Origin: Meiothermus sp. | GTDB taxonomy: Bacteria; Deinococcota; Deinococci; Deinococcales; Thermaceae | Direction: 5' to 3' | Assembly (NCBI RefSeq): GCF_026004115.1 | Contig: NZ_BPIM01000001.1 | Coordinates: 682,001 to 746,000 of the forward strand | DNA: 64,000 nucleotides | Part shown: in pieces, positions 9,529 through 18,502 of the stretch | Layout of the letters: the number at the start of each line of letters is the position of its first letter | Numbering within the stretch: position 1 is the stretch's first letter | The notes under the pieces: generated by a model | What the model was told of the DNA's origin: nothing | Seen by the model: only the letters and a program-made list of their open reading frames with translations | Database searches by the model: none | Position numbers and translations under genes: made by a program

Positions 9529-10661
9529 CCCTCCTGGTAGAAACGGCTATTCAGGTAGTAGTCGGTGTACAAGATTTTTATAAAGGCCATCAGAGGTACC
9601 GATAGCAAGGCCCCGCCCAGGCCAAAAAGCGAGGCGCCAATCAGCACCGCTGCAATGCCCGTGACCGGGTGCAGGCTGGTGGTACGGCCCATAATCACCG
9701 GCCATACCACCCCTTGAATCTGGTTACAGATCCACAGGGCCAGGGCCACCACCGCCAGGGCCAGCCAGCCCAGCGGCAAGGCCAGCACCAACGCGGGGAT
9801 GGCCGAGATAATCACGCCCAGCACGGGTACAAAGCTAAAGATAAAAGCCAAAAAGCCCAGCGAGATGGCCTGGGTCAGAACCTCGAGGCCAAACCCCTGA
9901 AAAAAGCCAAACGATACATACATCACTACGGTAATGAGCAGCCCATTGAACAAAGCGCCCAGAAGGGTGCCGCGCACGTAGCCCCCAAAGGCCATGTCGG
10001 CTTTCTGGGCCAGCTCGAGGGCCTGTGGCTGGTAGGGCTGGGGTATGGCCTTGAAGAGGGCCGAACCAATGCGGGGCAGGTCGTAGAGCAGGTATATCGA
10101 GATGGTAATCACGGTAAGAAGCTGAAAAGCACCGCCCAACAGCCCCGTGACAAAGCCCAGCAGGTTCCCTCCCTGGGCCAGCACCCCCTGGAGGGCCTGG
10201 AGCAAGGTCTGAATGAAAGCCTGGAGCAAGGTCTGTAGGTTGAGGGTGGCCTGATTGAGGGCCTCGAGCAGCACCGGCGGTAGCTCGAACCGGCCTATGT
10301 GTTCGGGCAGTTTTTGGGCCCAGTCGATGAGGGGCTGCAAAAGTACGGGTAAACCGGCAGCAAAGCGGGCCAGCTGGCCCACCATGCCGGCCAGCAACAC
10401 CGTAGCCAGGCCCATGAAAAAAAGCATGCCCACAAAAACAGTCACCACGCCCAAGGCCCGGGTCAGGCGGCGCACTTCAAACCAGCGCACCACCGGGTTG
10501 GCTATGTACGAAAACACAAAAGCCGCCAGCACAATCCCGATGGCCGTGCGCGCGCCGTTCAAAATCCAGCTTAGAAATAGCAGCCCCAACCCGGCCAGAG
10601 CTGCGTACACCGCCAAGCGAACCCAGGGGTTCTGCCAGGCCCAGTTCAACGTTGCGCCCAT
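9525..10661 (-). CDS. AI-2E family transporter, copy 1
   Basis: 378-residue membrane protein of the AI-2E transporter/UPF0118 family (Pfam AI-2E_transport). Members have about eight helices and include the AI-2 exporter TqsA and Na+/H+ antiporters, so the substrate here is open. Conserved tracts ISIYLLYDLPRI, GYVRGTLLGALFNG and GRTTSLHPVTGIAAVLIGASLFG are present. The central part (about residues 110-160) is rich in Leu and Gln. Six bases separate it from a clear tandem paralogue, so the pair arose by duplication and is probably co-transcribed. The stop overlaps the end of tgt. Confidence 0.9.
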   Translation of the reverse strand: MGATLNWAWQNPWVRLAVYAALAGLGLLFLSWILNGARTAIGIVLAAFVFSYIANPVVRWFEVRRLTRALGVVTVFVGMLFFMGLATVLLAGMVGQLARFAAGLPVLLQPLIDWAQKLPEHIGRFELPPVLLEALNQATLNLQTLLQAFIQTLLQALQGVLAQGGNLLGFVTGLLGGAFQLLTVITISIYLLYDLPRIGSALFKAIPQPYQPQALELAQKADMAFGGYVRGTLLGALFNGLLITVVMYVSFGFFQGFGLEVLTQAISLGFLAFIFSFVPVLGVIISAIPALVLALPLGWLALAVVALALWICNQIQGVVWPVIMGRTTSLHPVTGIAAVLIGASLFGLGGALLSVPLMAFIKILYTDYYLNSRFYQEG

Positions 10662-10667
10662 ACCACC

Positions 10668-11777
10668 TCAGCCCTCACGGTAGAACCGGCTGTTCAGGTA
10701 CAGCTCGGTGTAGAGAACCTTGAAGAAAGCCATCAGCGGCACGGCCACCAGTGCGCCGACCAGCCCGAAGAGGCTCGAGCCCACCAGTATGGCTCCAATC
10801 ACGCTCACCGGATGCAGGCTGGTGGTCTGGCCCAGAATGCGGGGGCTAAGGATGTGGGCTTCAATCTGATTGGCCGCGACCACTACCGCCAACACCGCGA
10901 CTACCTGGGGCCACCCCACCGTGAGGGCCAGCAGCAGTGCCGGAACGGTAGATATGATGACCCCCGCAAACGGAATCAGGTTGAATACCGCCGCCAGGAA
11001 TCCCAGCGACCCCGCCAGCGGAACCCCAGACACCCCCAGGCCCAGCGCCACAATCAAGCCCACCCCAATGGCCACCAGGAGCTGTCCCCGGATGTAGCCC
11101 CCTACTGCCCGGTCTAGCTTGGCTGCGATGTCGGCTGCCAGGGGTTGGTAGGGCAGGGGAATGGCCTGGAAAAGGTTTTTGGAAATTTGCGGCAGATCGT
11201 AGAGCAGATAAATGGAGATAATCAGCGCCGCAAAGAGTTGCAGCACCCCCCCTACCAGGGAAGCCAGGAACCCGATCAGGTTGCCCCCCTGGGCCAGCAG
11301 GGTGCGCAGCCCCTGCAATAGGGTCTGGGTAAAGCCCTGTAGCAGGGTTTGCAGGCTCTGGGCGGCCTGAGCAAAGGCCCCTTCCAGCGCAGGCGGCAGC
11401 TCAATCTGGCCAATACGCGAGGGCAGGTTTTCTATCCAGTTCAAAAGGGGGGCTAGAATGCGGGGAAGCTCTGTGGCAAAGCGGGCCAGCACATTGATCA
11501 TATCGGCCATCAGGAAGGAAGCCAGCCCCAAAAACAACCCAAGCCCCAGGTAGACCAGCAGCACCCCTACAAAACGGGGCACCCGGCGCTTTTCCAGGGC
11601 CCGCACAATGGGCGAGGTCAGATAGGCAAAAAGAAAGGCCAAAAAAAGCGTAACCAAAGCCCCTCTGGCCCCCCCCAGCACCATGCCCAAAAGCTGAAGG
11701 AGCAGGTAAGCCAGTACGGCATACGCTGCCACGCGCACCCACAACAGCTTCCAGATCTCGGTAAGGTCGCGGCGCAT
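10668..11777 (-). CDS. AI-2E family transporter, copy 2
   Basis: 369-residue paralogue of the downstream gene, with the same segments (ISIYLLYDLPQI, GYIRGQLLVAIGVG, GQTTSLHPVSVIGAILVGSSLFG) in the same order. It is first in the tandem pair. Both paralogues keep the full set of predicted helices, so neither looks degraded; they may form a hetero-oligomer or differ in substrate, but the sequence does not decide this. Confidence 0.9.
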   Translation of the reverse strand: MRRDLTEIWKLLWVRVAAYAVLAYLLLQLLGMVLGGARGALVTLFLAFLFAYLTSPIVRALEKRRVPRFVGVLLVYLGLGLFLGLASFLMADMINVLARFATELPRILAPLLNWIENLPSRIGQIELPPALEGAFAQAAQSLQTLLQGFTQTLLQGLRTLLAQGGNLIGFLASLVGGVLQLFAALIISIYLLYDLPQISKNLFQAIPLPYQPLAADIAAKLDRAVGGYIRGQLLVAIGVGLIVALGLGVSGVPLAGSLGFLAAVFNLIPFAGVIISTVPALLLALTVGWPQVVAVLAVVVAANQIEAHILSPRILGQTTSLHPVSVIGAILVGSSLFGLVGALVAVPLMAFFKVLYTELYLNSRFYREG

Positions 11778-11795
11778 GGGGACTACAATACCGCA

Positions 11796-12509
11796 TCAGG
11801 GCAGGCCAAACTCGAGCTTCCCCCGAGCCCGCACCGCCTCGGGTGCGAGGCCCTGACCAAAATACCGGTCTTTATCGGGCTCACCGTCCCACAGCTCAAA
11901 AAGCAGGCGCGCCCCCTCGCCCGTACCCCGCAGCGCTGCCTCGGTACCGCTGTTGCCTACCCGGCCAATCCACTGCCCCTTGTACACCTTGCTGCCCACC
12001 TTAAGCCCTGGGGCAACACCGGAAAGGTGGGCGTATACCGTGGTATAGCCCTCAGCGTGACGAATCCAGATCTCCCGCCCGCGCAGTTTGTCCATCTGTT
12101 CCGGGCTGGCCCCTCCCGCCACCGCCCGTATCAGGGCCTCGAATTCGGCCCGGGACATTTCCTTGTAGTTGGTTTCGGCCTTAACCACCTCGCCCCCGGC
12201 CGCGGCCACCACCCCCATACCGAAGCGCACCGGTACACAGGCATCGTCGCCGGTAAACACAAAGCCGGGGTTGGTGCCTTTGCGGTATTCGCGGGGGGCA
12301 CCGGGCAGGTTGGTGTCGGTTTTGGGCAGACAAGCCCCCGGCAAGGGCAGAGCAAATCCCTCGGGGCCTTTTTGCAGCTCTTGCTTGAGCCGGGTAACTT
12401 CTGACTGCAAACCCGCTATTTGCCGCCGGGCGCTGGAGAGCTGGCCGCTCTGCCACAGAGCCAGGAGCGTGACCAGTGCCAGGACAATCCAGCCGGGCTT
12501 GATCGGCAT
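11796..12509 (-). CDS. M23 (LytM) domain protein, likely catalytically dead
   Basis: 237 residues: N-terminal membrane anchor (about 5-22), a short coiled coil (LSSARRQIAGLQSEVTRL), then an M23-like domain. The family zinc ligands are largely missing: the HxxxD region reads VPVRFGMGVVAAAGG, and the usual HLHFE reads RLLFELWDG; only the YAHLSG histidine remains. This resembles EnvC/NlpD-type LytM proteins that activate amidases rather than cut peptidoglycan. An insertion of about 40 residues (NYKEMSRAEFEALIRAVAGG...) interrupts the domain. It lies downstream of rpmB behind a terminator. Confidence 0.8.
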   Translation of the reverse strand: MPIKPGWIVLALVTLLALWQSGQLSSARRQIAGLQSEVTRLKQELQKGPEGFALPLPGACLPKTDTNLPGAPREYRKGTNPGFVFTGDDACVPVRFGMGVVAAAGGEVVKAETNYKEMSRAEFEALIRAVAGGASPEQMDKLRGREIWIRHAEGYTTVYAHLSGVAPGLKVGSKVYKGQWIGRVGNSGTEAALRGTGEGARLLFELWDGEPDKDRYFGQGLAPEAVRARGKLEFGLP

Positions 12510-12524
12510 GCGTTTATTCTATGC

Positions 12525-12559
12525 GAAAGAAAAACAAGGGACACCATAGGAGGTGTCCC
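12525..12559 (-). terminator. Rho-independent terminator after rpmB
   Basis: On the minus strand GGGACACC and GGTGTCCC pair as an 8-bp perfect stem around a 6-base loop and are followed by a run rich in T (TTGTTTTTC). It lies 20 bases past the rpmB stop and ahead of the M23-like gene, so it should end most rpmB transcripts. Confidence 0.85.
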
Positions 12560-12578
12560 CGGCATTCGGCTTTAGGCC

Positions 12579-12875
12579 TTACAGCAGACTCAAAAGGCGG
12601 GCTTTAATCTGCTTGGCAGTAAGGCCCTCGAGCTTCATACCTTTGGATCGCTCGACGAGCTCGTAGACCTTGTGGGCGTGGCTGTTGGCCACCCGGAAGG
12701 TGATGTTCTGGCCCGCTACCGTAACCTTCACTTTGCGCAGGTTCGGTTCTTGCCAGTGCTTGGTGTAACCGGTAATCTTCTTACCCACCCCACCTTCACG
12801 CTTGGCCTTGCCGCGGGTAATGATGCTGTAGGCCACCGTGGGGCGCTTGCCGCTAATTTCGCAAATCTTCGACAT
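12579..12875 (-). CDS. rpmB: Large ribosomal subunit protein bL28
   Basis: 98-residue ribosomal protein bL28, a component of the 50S subunit. It starts MSKICEISGKRP and contains the SHAHKVYELVERSKGMKLEGLTAKQIKARL C-terminal region like the Thermus protein. ATG 12873-12875 is preceded by AGGAG at the right distance, so the longer in-frame start at 12899 is not used. Single-gene unit with its own promoter (TATACT, 12937-12942, minus strand), a leader hairpin and a terminator. Confidence 0.96.
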   Translation of the reverse strand: MSKICEISGKRPTVAYSIITRGKAKREGGVGKKITGYTKHWQEPNLRKVKVTVAGQNITFRVANSHAHKVYELVERSKGMKLEGLTAKQIKARLLSLL

Positions 12876-12897
12876 CGCAGAACTCCTAACTGCCAGC

Positions 12898-12942
12898 ACA
12901 AGGGAAGAAGTCCCTTGTTTCAGGGCAACGGCACCGAGTATA
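12898..12942 (-). promoter_or_regulatory. rpmB promoter and leader hairpin
   Basis: On the minus strand an extended -10 box TGCTATACT ends at 12937. The leader between it and the start codon contains the perfect inverted repeat ACAAGGGA / TCCCTTGT (12898-12918, 5-base loop). A structured leader ahead of a ribosomal protein gene could serve autoregulation, but no conserved leader motif is recognised. Confidence 0.5.
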
Positions 12943-12980
12943 GCATACCCTCACACAGCCGTGCTAGACTTCCCAGCGGT

Positions 12981-13469
12981 ATGAATATTGCCACCTGGCT
13001 GGTTCCTGCCCTGCTGGTCGCCGACCAGGCTATTAAGCTCATGGTGCTGTGGGCGGTTGGCCCCCGCATCTTCGACCCTGGGGTAGGCGCTATTTTCCTG
13101 ACCAACTTGTTCTGGATTGTAGACGCCACTTTCATCAAGAACACCGGCGCGGCCTTTGGCATTTTTCAGGGGGGTGCCCGCATTCTGGTCTGGGTAAGCC
13201 TGGCAGTAGGCCTTGGGATACTGGTTTACCTGAGCCTGAACCACCGCCGGGTCTCGCGGCTGGGCCAGGTGGCCTTCTCCCTGATTGCTGCAGGGGCACT
13301 GGGCAATGCTGTAGACCGGCTGGGCCACGGCTGGGTGGTGGACTATGTGGACATCAACCGCACCGGGCTGGCTATTTTGGACAACTTTCCCATCTGGAAT
13401 CTGGCCGATAGTTGTGTGGTCATCGGGGTTATTCTTTTACTACTGCCCCAGCGCAGGCGACGGTACTGA
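12981..13469 (+). CDS. lspA: Lipoprotein signal peptidase (signal peptidase II)
   Basis: 162-residue aspartyl membrane protease that cleaves prolipoproteins after diacylglyceryl modification. The conserved blocks are present: VADQAIKLMV, FIKNTGAAFGIF, GNAVDRLGHGWVVDYVDI and FPIWNLADSCVVIG, including the two catalytic Asp residues in the last two blocks. Four membrane helices are predicted. ATG 12981 is ten bases after TAGACT (12965-12970). Its substrates should include the many lipoproteins encoded in this window. Confidence 0.95.
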   Translation: MNIATWLVPALLVADQAIKLMVLWAVGPRIFDPGVGAIFLTNLFWIVDATFIKNTGAAFGIFQGGARILVWVSLAVGLGILVYLSLNHRRVSRLGQVAFSLIAAGALGNAVDRLGHGWVVDYVDINRTGLAILDNFPIWNLADSCVVIGVILLLLPQRRRRY

Positions 13470-13559
13470 TGGGCACGACTACAAACCCCCCTCCCGACGG
13501 GAGAGGGGCTGGGATAGGGGCTCGAATGTCGGCCCTGTATCTTTGATGGCGCACTAACC

Positions 13560-14606
13560 TTAGCCAATGCCCTCGGCCACTTCAATGCGTAGCAACGAAC
13601 GCACATGCTCGAAGTGGTTGACAATGGTGGCTAGCGAGGAACCAGCAAATAGCAGTCCCAGGGCCAGATTACCCCGCTCACTCAACACCAGCGAACCGGA
13701 GTCGCCGGGGGCCGAGATGTTGGTGGTAACAATCTGGTCAATGAAGCGGGCCACCCGCCCGCCTCCATAGTTCACGTCTATCGTGGCCCCCAGTACGGTA
13801 ATGCGGCCGGTGGTCATGTTGGTGGTACGCCCGGTTTTCTTGACCCGCTGCCCCACCAGTGTTTTGGAGCGGGGCTGCCAGCCCTGCACGTAGCCGTTCC
13901 AGTAAATCTCCCGGTCGAGGTCGTGGAACTGGCCCTCGGCAATGGCTGCGTCCACCAGGTTGCGGTGCTGGGCCCTTGGCACCGGCGGCTCGAAGGTAAT
14001 GGGCACAAAGCGGCTGAGCCGGGCAATCAAGTCGGCAGGGAGGGTACCCCCATCGAACACCCCCGGCTGCAGGATGGGGTCGCCCAGGCTGGCACCGTTG
14101 GAGTTGGCCAGCACATGGTTGTTGCTGAGAATGTAAAAACGCGGTGGGATGCCCAGCCCGTGCGCCGGGGGGCTCACGGTCGCGCCGGGCAGAAAGTCGT
14201 AGACGGCGGTAGCCATGGTACCTGCCGTAACCCTGAAGTGCCCCACGCTATAACCACCCTCGGCAGGCCGAATGCGCCGGGTAAGGGTCTGTACCCCTAT
14301 CTCCTCGGCGTTGCCGGCAAACACCTCGCCAATGGCCAGTACGTCGGTCTGCATATCGCCGAGCTTGGCCGGAATCAGGTCGGCCCGGCTGAGCTGGTTG
14401 CGCTCCAACTTCTGGCTGACCAAGACCACCAGGGCCGGTTCACCGGTCGGCTCGCCGTTCTTCCACTTGACCCCCACCCCCATGCCGCGCACATTCGGGC
14501 GCATGGCCTCGGGTGCTAGAAAATCATCTTGCGTGACCAGCTTGGCTTTTTCGGCCTCGGCCTGGGCACTGGCCGAAAGCATGGCTTTGGCTTCGTTAAT
14601 AGGCAT
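13560..14606 (-). CDS. Trypsin-like serine protease with N-terminal module
   Basis: 348-residue protein with no obvious signal peptide. A chymotrypsin-fold protease domain occupies about residues 115-345, with His164 (YILSNNHVLA), Asp219 (NLVDAAIAE) and Ser303 (SAPGDSGSLV) forming the triad. The N-terminal 100 residues contain a module (GVGVKWK...ALVVLVSQKL...DVLAIG) that recurs as a stand-alone protein encoded just upstream. ATG 14604-14606 follows a GGGGGA ribosome-binding site; a longer in-frame start at 14696 is less likely. Substrate unknown. Confidence 0.85.
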   Translation of the reverse strand: MPINEAKAMLSASAQAEAEKAKLVTQDDFLAPEAMRPNVRGMGVGVKWKNGEPTGEPALVVLVSQKLERNQLSRADLIPAKLGDMQTDVLAIGEVFAGNAEEIGVQTLTRRIRPAEGGYSVGHFRVTAGTMATAVYDFLPGATVSPPAHGLGIPPRFYILSNNHVLANSNGASLGDPILQPGVFDGGTLPADLIARLSRFVPITFEPPVPRAQHRNLVDAAIAEGQFHDLDREIYWNGYVQGWQPRSKTLVGQRVKKTGRTTNMTTGRITVLGATIDVNYGGGRVARFIDQIVTTNISAPGDSGSLVLSERGNLALGLLFAGSSLATIVNHFEHVRSLLRIEVAEGIG

Positions 14607-14721
14607 ATCGTCCCCCTGCAGTTTGGGTAATGGTCCCCTGCTAATGCCCACGTAATGCAGAATCAGAGGTGGCTTATAACCGAGTGGCCTCGACACTCTT
14701 CTGACCGGAAGAAAAACCCTT

Positions 14722-14952
14722 TCACTGGGCCTGCACCGAGCCCACTTCCCGCACCCGCACCGGCACCCCCTCGAGGTTCCTGGGAACCCGCTCGTGCGGT
14801 TGCAAGGCCGCCAGCGGCAGCTTACGGCTCACCAACACCACCACCACCGCGCGGCCCTGCTCCTCCCCCCGCCCCACCCCCACCACATTGGGTAGGGCCA
14901 TCAGGTGGGGGGTGTGTTTCTCGATGAGCGCTTGCAGGGTCTCCTCGGTCAT
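14722..14952 (-). CDS. Small protein resembling protease N-terminal module
   Basis: 76 residues, no signal peptide or membrane segment. MALPNVVGVGRGEEQGRAVV followed by VLVSRKLPLAAL, and later VPVRVREVG, parallels residues 40-95 of the trypsin-like protease encoded downstream on the same strand (GMGVGV...ALVVLVSQKLERNQL...TDVLAIGEV). It therefore looks like a free-standing copy of that module and may act as a partner, inhibitor or targeting factor for the protease; this is inference. Confidence 0.7.
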   Translation of the reverse strand: MTEETLQALIEKHTPHLMALPNVVGVGRGEEQGRAVVVVLVSRKLPLAALQPHERVPRNLEGVPVRVREVGSVQAQ

Positions 14953-15091
14953 ACACCCTCCGTTCTCCCCGGGCTTTTCCGCGTCAAGTACCGGGGCAGC
15001 AATTCGGTGCTACCGGAAACACCGTCTACACAGCGTAACCCCAGGAGCGTTACATCTGCGTTACGGTTAGGATTGGGGCTCCACACCCGTT

Positions 15092-16243
<1,152 letters not shown>

Positions 16244-16291
16244 ACCAGTAGATTGTCCTGGGTTGAGCGGATGGGGTCAAGAGCCGGCTTG

Positions 16292-16816
16292 CTAGAACCG
16301 CTCGAGCCAAGCTCCCCCCTGCCCCGGCGGGAGCACCGGCCACTGCCGACGGCGCATGTGCCGCTGCACCTGTTCGACTGCGCGGGTGGCCTGCTCTACC
16401 CACTCGGTGGGGTACAGCGGGGCTTTGGCGGCGAACTCCTCGAGGTCGAAGGTCTGGCAGCGGTGATCGGCCCGGCACTTGATGTCTATTTCCAGGTCGT
16501 ACTGCCAGATGCGGCCTGGCTCAAAGCGTGGTGGCGTCTGGATGTTCCAGTAGTATTCCAGCACCTTTCCCTCGGCGTCCAGGTCGGGCCCCCCCGAGTA
16601 CCAGCGCCCCACAAAAAAAGCCACATAGGCCTGGTGCTGTACCCGCAGCACCCGGTTTTTGCTGACGTGGTGAAAGGTAAAACCCAGCGGCATGTAGACC
16701 AGCACCCCTTCCTCGCGCAGTTCGTATACCTGGGCCTCCCACCAGTAATGCAGCTTCTCGGCAGGGTATTTCCAGAACTCAATGCGCACCGTCTGGCCTA
16801 TCTGGTAGTGCTCCAT
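16292..16816 (-). CDS. DUF402 family protein
   Basis: 174-residue protein resembling DUF402 (FomD/Ntdp-like) proteins, which are small beta-barrel phosphohydrolases acting on nucleoside diphosphates or related compounds. The segments YYWNIQTPPRFEPGRIWQYDLEIDIKC and the final acidic DLEEFA region fit that family. Aromatic residues are plentiful. Cytoplasmic, no signal peptide. Function here is not known beyond the family. Confidence 0.75.
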   Translation of the reverse strand: MEHYQIGQTVRIEFWKYPAEKLHYWWEAQVYELREEGVLVYMPLGFTFHHVSKNRVLRVQHQAYVAFFVGRWYSGGPDLDAEGKVLEYYWNIQTPPRFEPGRIWQYDLEIDIKCRADHRCQTFDLEEFAAKAPLYPTEWVEQATRAVEQVQRHMRRRQWPVLPPGQGGAWLERF

Positions 16817-16904
16817 AGAAATCGCTCTTCCATCCGTACACGAAGCGTAGCCGATTTTTTACGGGGGTTTCAGGCATGGCGCTCTCAGCGTATCGCAAAT
16901 GGGG

Positions 16905-17069
16905 TCAGTGCGGCTTATTCGCTTCAGCATCGTCGTCCCGGTCTTTGAAGCGCTCGAGCTCCTCGCGTTCCTCTTCCGGATTGGTAACACTCCAGATATA
17001 ACGAACCAACACCACCAGGCCCACCAGGGCCAATAGGGTGAACAAGATCAAAAGAGCCGAAGAGAACAC
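16905..17069 (-). CDS. Small single-helix membrane protein
   Basis: 54-residue ORF: GTG 17067-17069 with AAGGTGAGG as ribosome-binding site, one strongly hydrophobic helix (LLILFTLLALVGLVVLVRY) and a charged tail rich in Glu, Arg and Asp. No family recognised. The hydrophobic-then-charged layout, ribosome-binding site and codon usage like its neighbours support it as a real gene. Confidence 0.65.
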   Translation of the reverse strand: MFSSALLILFTLLALVGLVVLVRYIWSVTNPEEEREELERFKDRDDDAEANKPH

Positions 17070-17122
17070 GGGACGCCTCACCTTTGGGCCATAGCAAAAA
17101 TCGAACTGTACCGGGGAAGTAC

Positions 17123-17140
17123 GGATTCACGAGTGAATCC
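17123..17140. repeat. 18-bp perfect palindrome
   Basis: GGATTCAC-GA-GTGAATCC, a perfect inverted repeat in the gap between two small genes. It could be an operator or a small hairpin; no T-run follows. The rest of 17070-17629 holds the repeat element copy B and otherwise nothing I recognise. Confidence 0.4.
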
Positions 17141-17304
17141 AGATCGGTTGAAGCCTTATGAATAAGAGCATAACACACCCCTTGGCCCTGCCGTGACCAG
17201 AAACCTGCCCTGGCGAAGCGATGTTTTTTCGTTGCGAGTATAGCCAAACTACCTTGCTGTTAGAGAATTTCGAGCCGGATTTTGCTGCCGCCTTGCCAGA
17301 TTTT

Positions 17305-17431
17305 ATACCGGATTCAAAAAGACAGTTTACAAAACCAAAAACACCAGAGGCTGTCTTTTTGAATCCTAGAGCACTCCCTTCGGTCGGGTTAGTTCGTCAC
17401 CATTCGGTGACGAACTAACCGAATCTGGTAT
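17305..17431 (-). mobile_element. MITE-like two-hairpin repeat, copy B
   Basis: Inverted copy of the element at 4832-4959: ATACCGGATTC at the left and GAATCTGGTAT at the right. The first hairpin here is perfect (TTAGTTCGTCACC / GGTGACGAACTAA, ATTC loop), while copies A and C differ in the same stem. The second hairpin keeps AAAAAGACAG/CTGTCTTTTT, a paired change relative to AAAAAGATAG/CTATCTTTTT in copy A. Confidence 0.75.
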
Positions 17432-17629
17432 TCGCTCCTGGATTGAAGCCCACCAAACCCTGGGGGATCAGCAGGCAGTCAAATAGAAAAAGCGCGTTCA
17501 GCACTGAAAAATCTGCGATATTTCGTTACTTCCGCGGGAGATCGGATAAGAGGCATATGAGTTTCGGCTCTCGGGCCATTAACGCCTTCTTGTCCTGGCC
17601 TCAGAAGCGCCGGTGCTAGGCTAGCGGAC

Positions 17630-18100
17630 ATGAAGTGGTCATCCTTGGGCCTGTTGGTATCGGGAAGTGTATTGATCTTCGCGGCCTGCGCCCCCAGGGC
17701 CAGCAGCCCCTCCGAAAGCAGTGTGCCCATCAAGCCGGGCGAAACCTACGTGCTGGAGGTGCGGGGCCTCCAGATTGCCAGGGGCAATAGCTTCACCCTG
17801 ACGGTTGGAACCAACCTCGAGCGCCGCACCACCCTGGGGCGCGACTGGTTCTTCGTGACGGCCCGTCCCATCACGGCGGCGGCCCGTGGGGCCAACTTTA
17901 ACTATTACCCCGACCGCCAAACCCTGAGCGTGGTGGTCATGCTGGATGCAGCCGTTAACCGTAACCAGGCCAGCCGGTTGGAAGTGCTCTACTGCGACCT
18001 GAAGCCGGGCCAGGGCGGCTGGACGGGCTCGGCCAACTACGACGCCAGCCTTAAGGACAAAACGCTCAAGGATGGAACCTGCACGCTCCGGCGAACTTGA
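17630..18100 (+). CDS. Predicted lipoprotein, unknown function
   Basis: 156-residue protein with signal peptide and lipobox FAAC (Cys20). The mature part has no recognised domain; it is beta-rich with one further Cys pair (LYCDLK, GTCTLRR) that may be a disulfide. TAGGCT (17617-17622) sits seven bases before the ATG, indicating a leaderless mRNA. A strong terminator follows 60 bases later, so the gene is monocistronic. Confidence 0.78.
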   Translation: MKWSSLGLLVSGSVLIFAACAPRASSPSESSVPIKPGETYVLEVRGLQIARGNSFTLTVGTNLERRTTLGRDWFFVTARPITAAARGANFNYYPDRQTLSVVVMLDAAVNRNQASRLEVLYCDLKPGQGGWTGSANYDASLKDKTLKDGTCTLRRT

Positions 18101-18160
18101 GGGCACCCTAGAAGGCGCGCTAGCGTGCCACCCACTCAAGCTTCGCCACGCCTCCTCCGG

Positions 18161-18197
18161 ATCTCCCTACGATGCCAAAGCGTAGGGAGATTTTATT
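18161..18197 (+). terminator. Rho-independent terminator
   Basis: ATCTCCCTACG pairs perfectly with CGTAGGGAGAT around a 9-base loop and is followed by TTTTATT. It ends the lipoprotein transcript before repeat copy C. Confidence 0.85.
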
Positions 18198-18207
18198 GGT
18201 ATGACTA

Positions 18208-18336
18208 ATACCAGATTCGGTTAGTTCGGCGCCGGATGGCGGCGAACTAACCCGACCGAAGGGAGTGCTCTAGGATTCAAAAAGATAGCCTCTGGGGGTT
18301 CTTTGGTTTGGATGATTATCTTTTTGAATCCGGTAT
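18208..18336 (+). mobile_element. MITE-like two-hairpin repeat, copy C
   Basis: Same orientation and structure as copy A, with ends ATACCAGATTC and GAATCCGGTAT. The first stem reads TTAGTTCGGCGCC / GGCGGCGAACTAA with GGAT loop, so most of the inner stem sequence has changed relative to copies A and B while pairing is largely kept. Its right end reads GGTATAATG, supplying a consensus TATAAT pointing outward. The remainder of 18101-18502 shows only the terminator and no gene. Confidence 0.75.
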
Positions 18337-18502
18337 AATGTACACTGCCCCTGCCTCAGCTTAAGGCCTGATTTATCCAGTGACCCAAACCAGCTTCGAG
18401 AAGCACCGGGGGCTCGAGGCCCCACAGGCAAAGGACGCTTTAGCTACCTTGCCTGTACACAAAACCAGGCCCGAACAAGATATATGCGGTCATGGGCTTG
18501 CA

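Noticed and set aside
13470-13559. Terminator between lspA and the protease gene
   Set aside because: An imperfect CCCCTCCC/GGGAGAGGGG stem exists but no T-run follows on either strand.
16924-17247. Minus-strand 107-codon frame overlapping the small membrane protein
   Set aside because: A different frame (16905-17069) has a ribosome-binding site, a proper membrane helix and a charged tail; the longer frame does not look like a protein.
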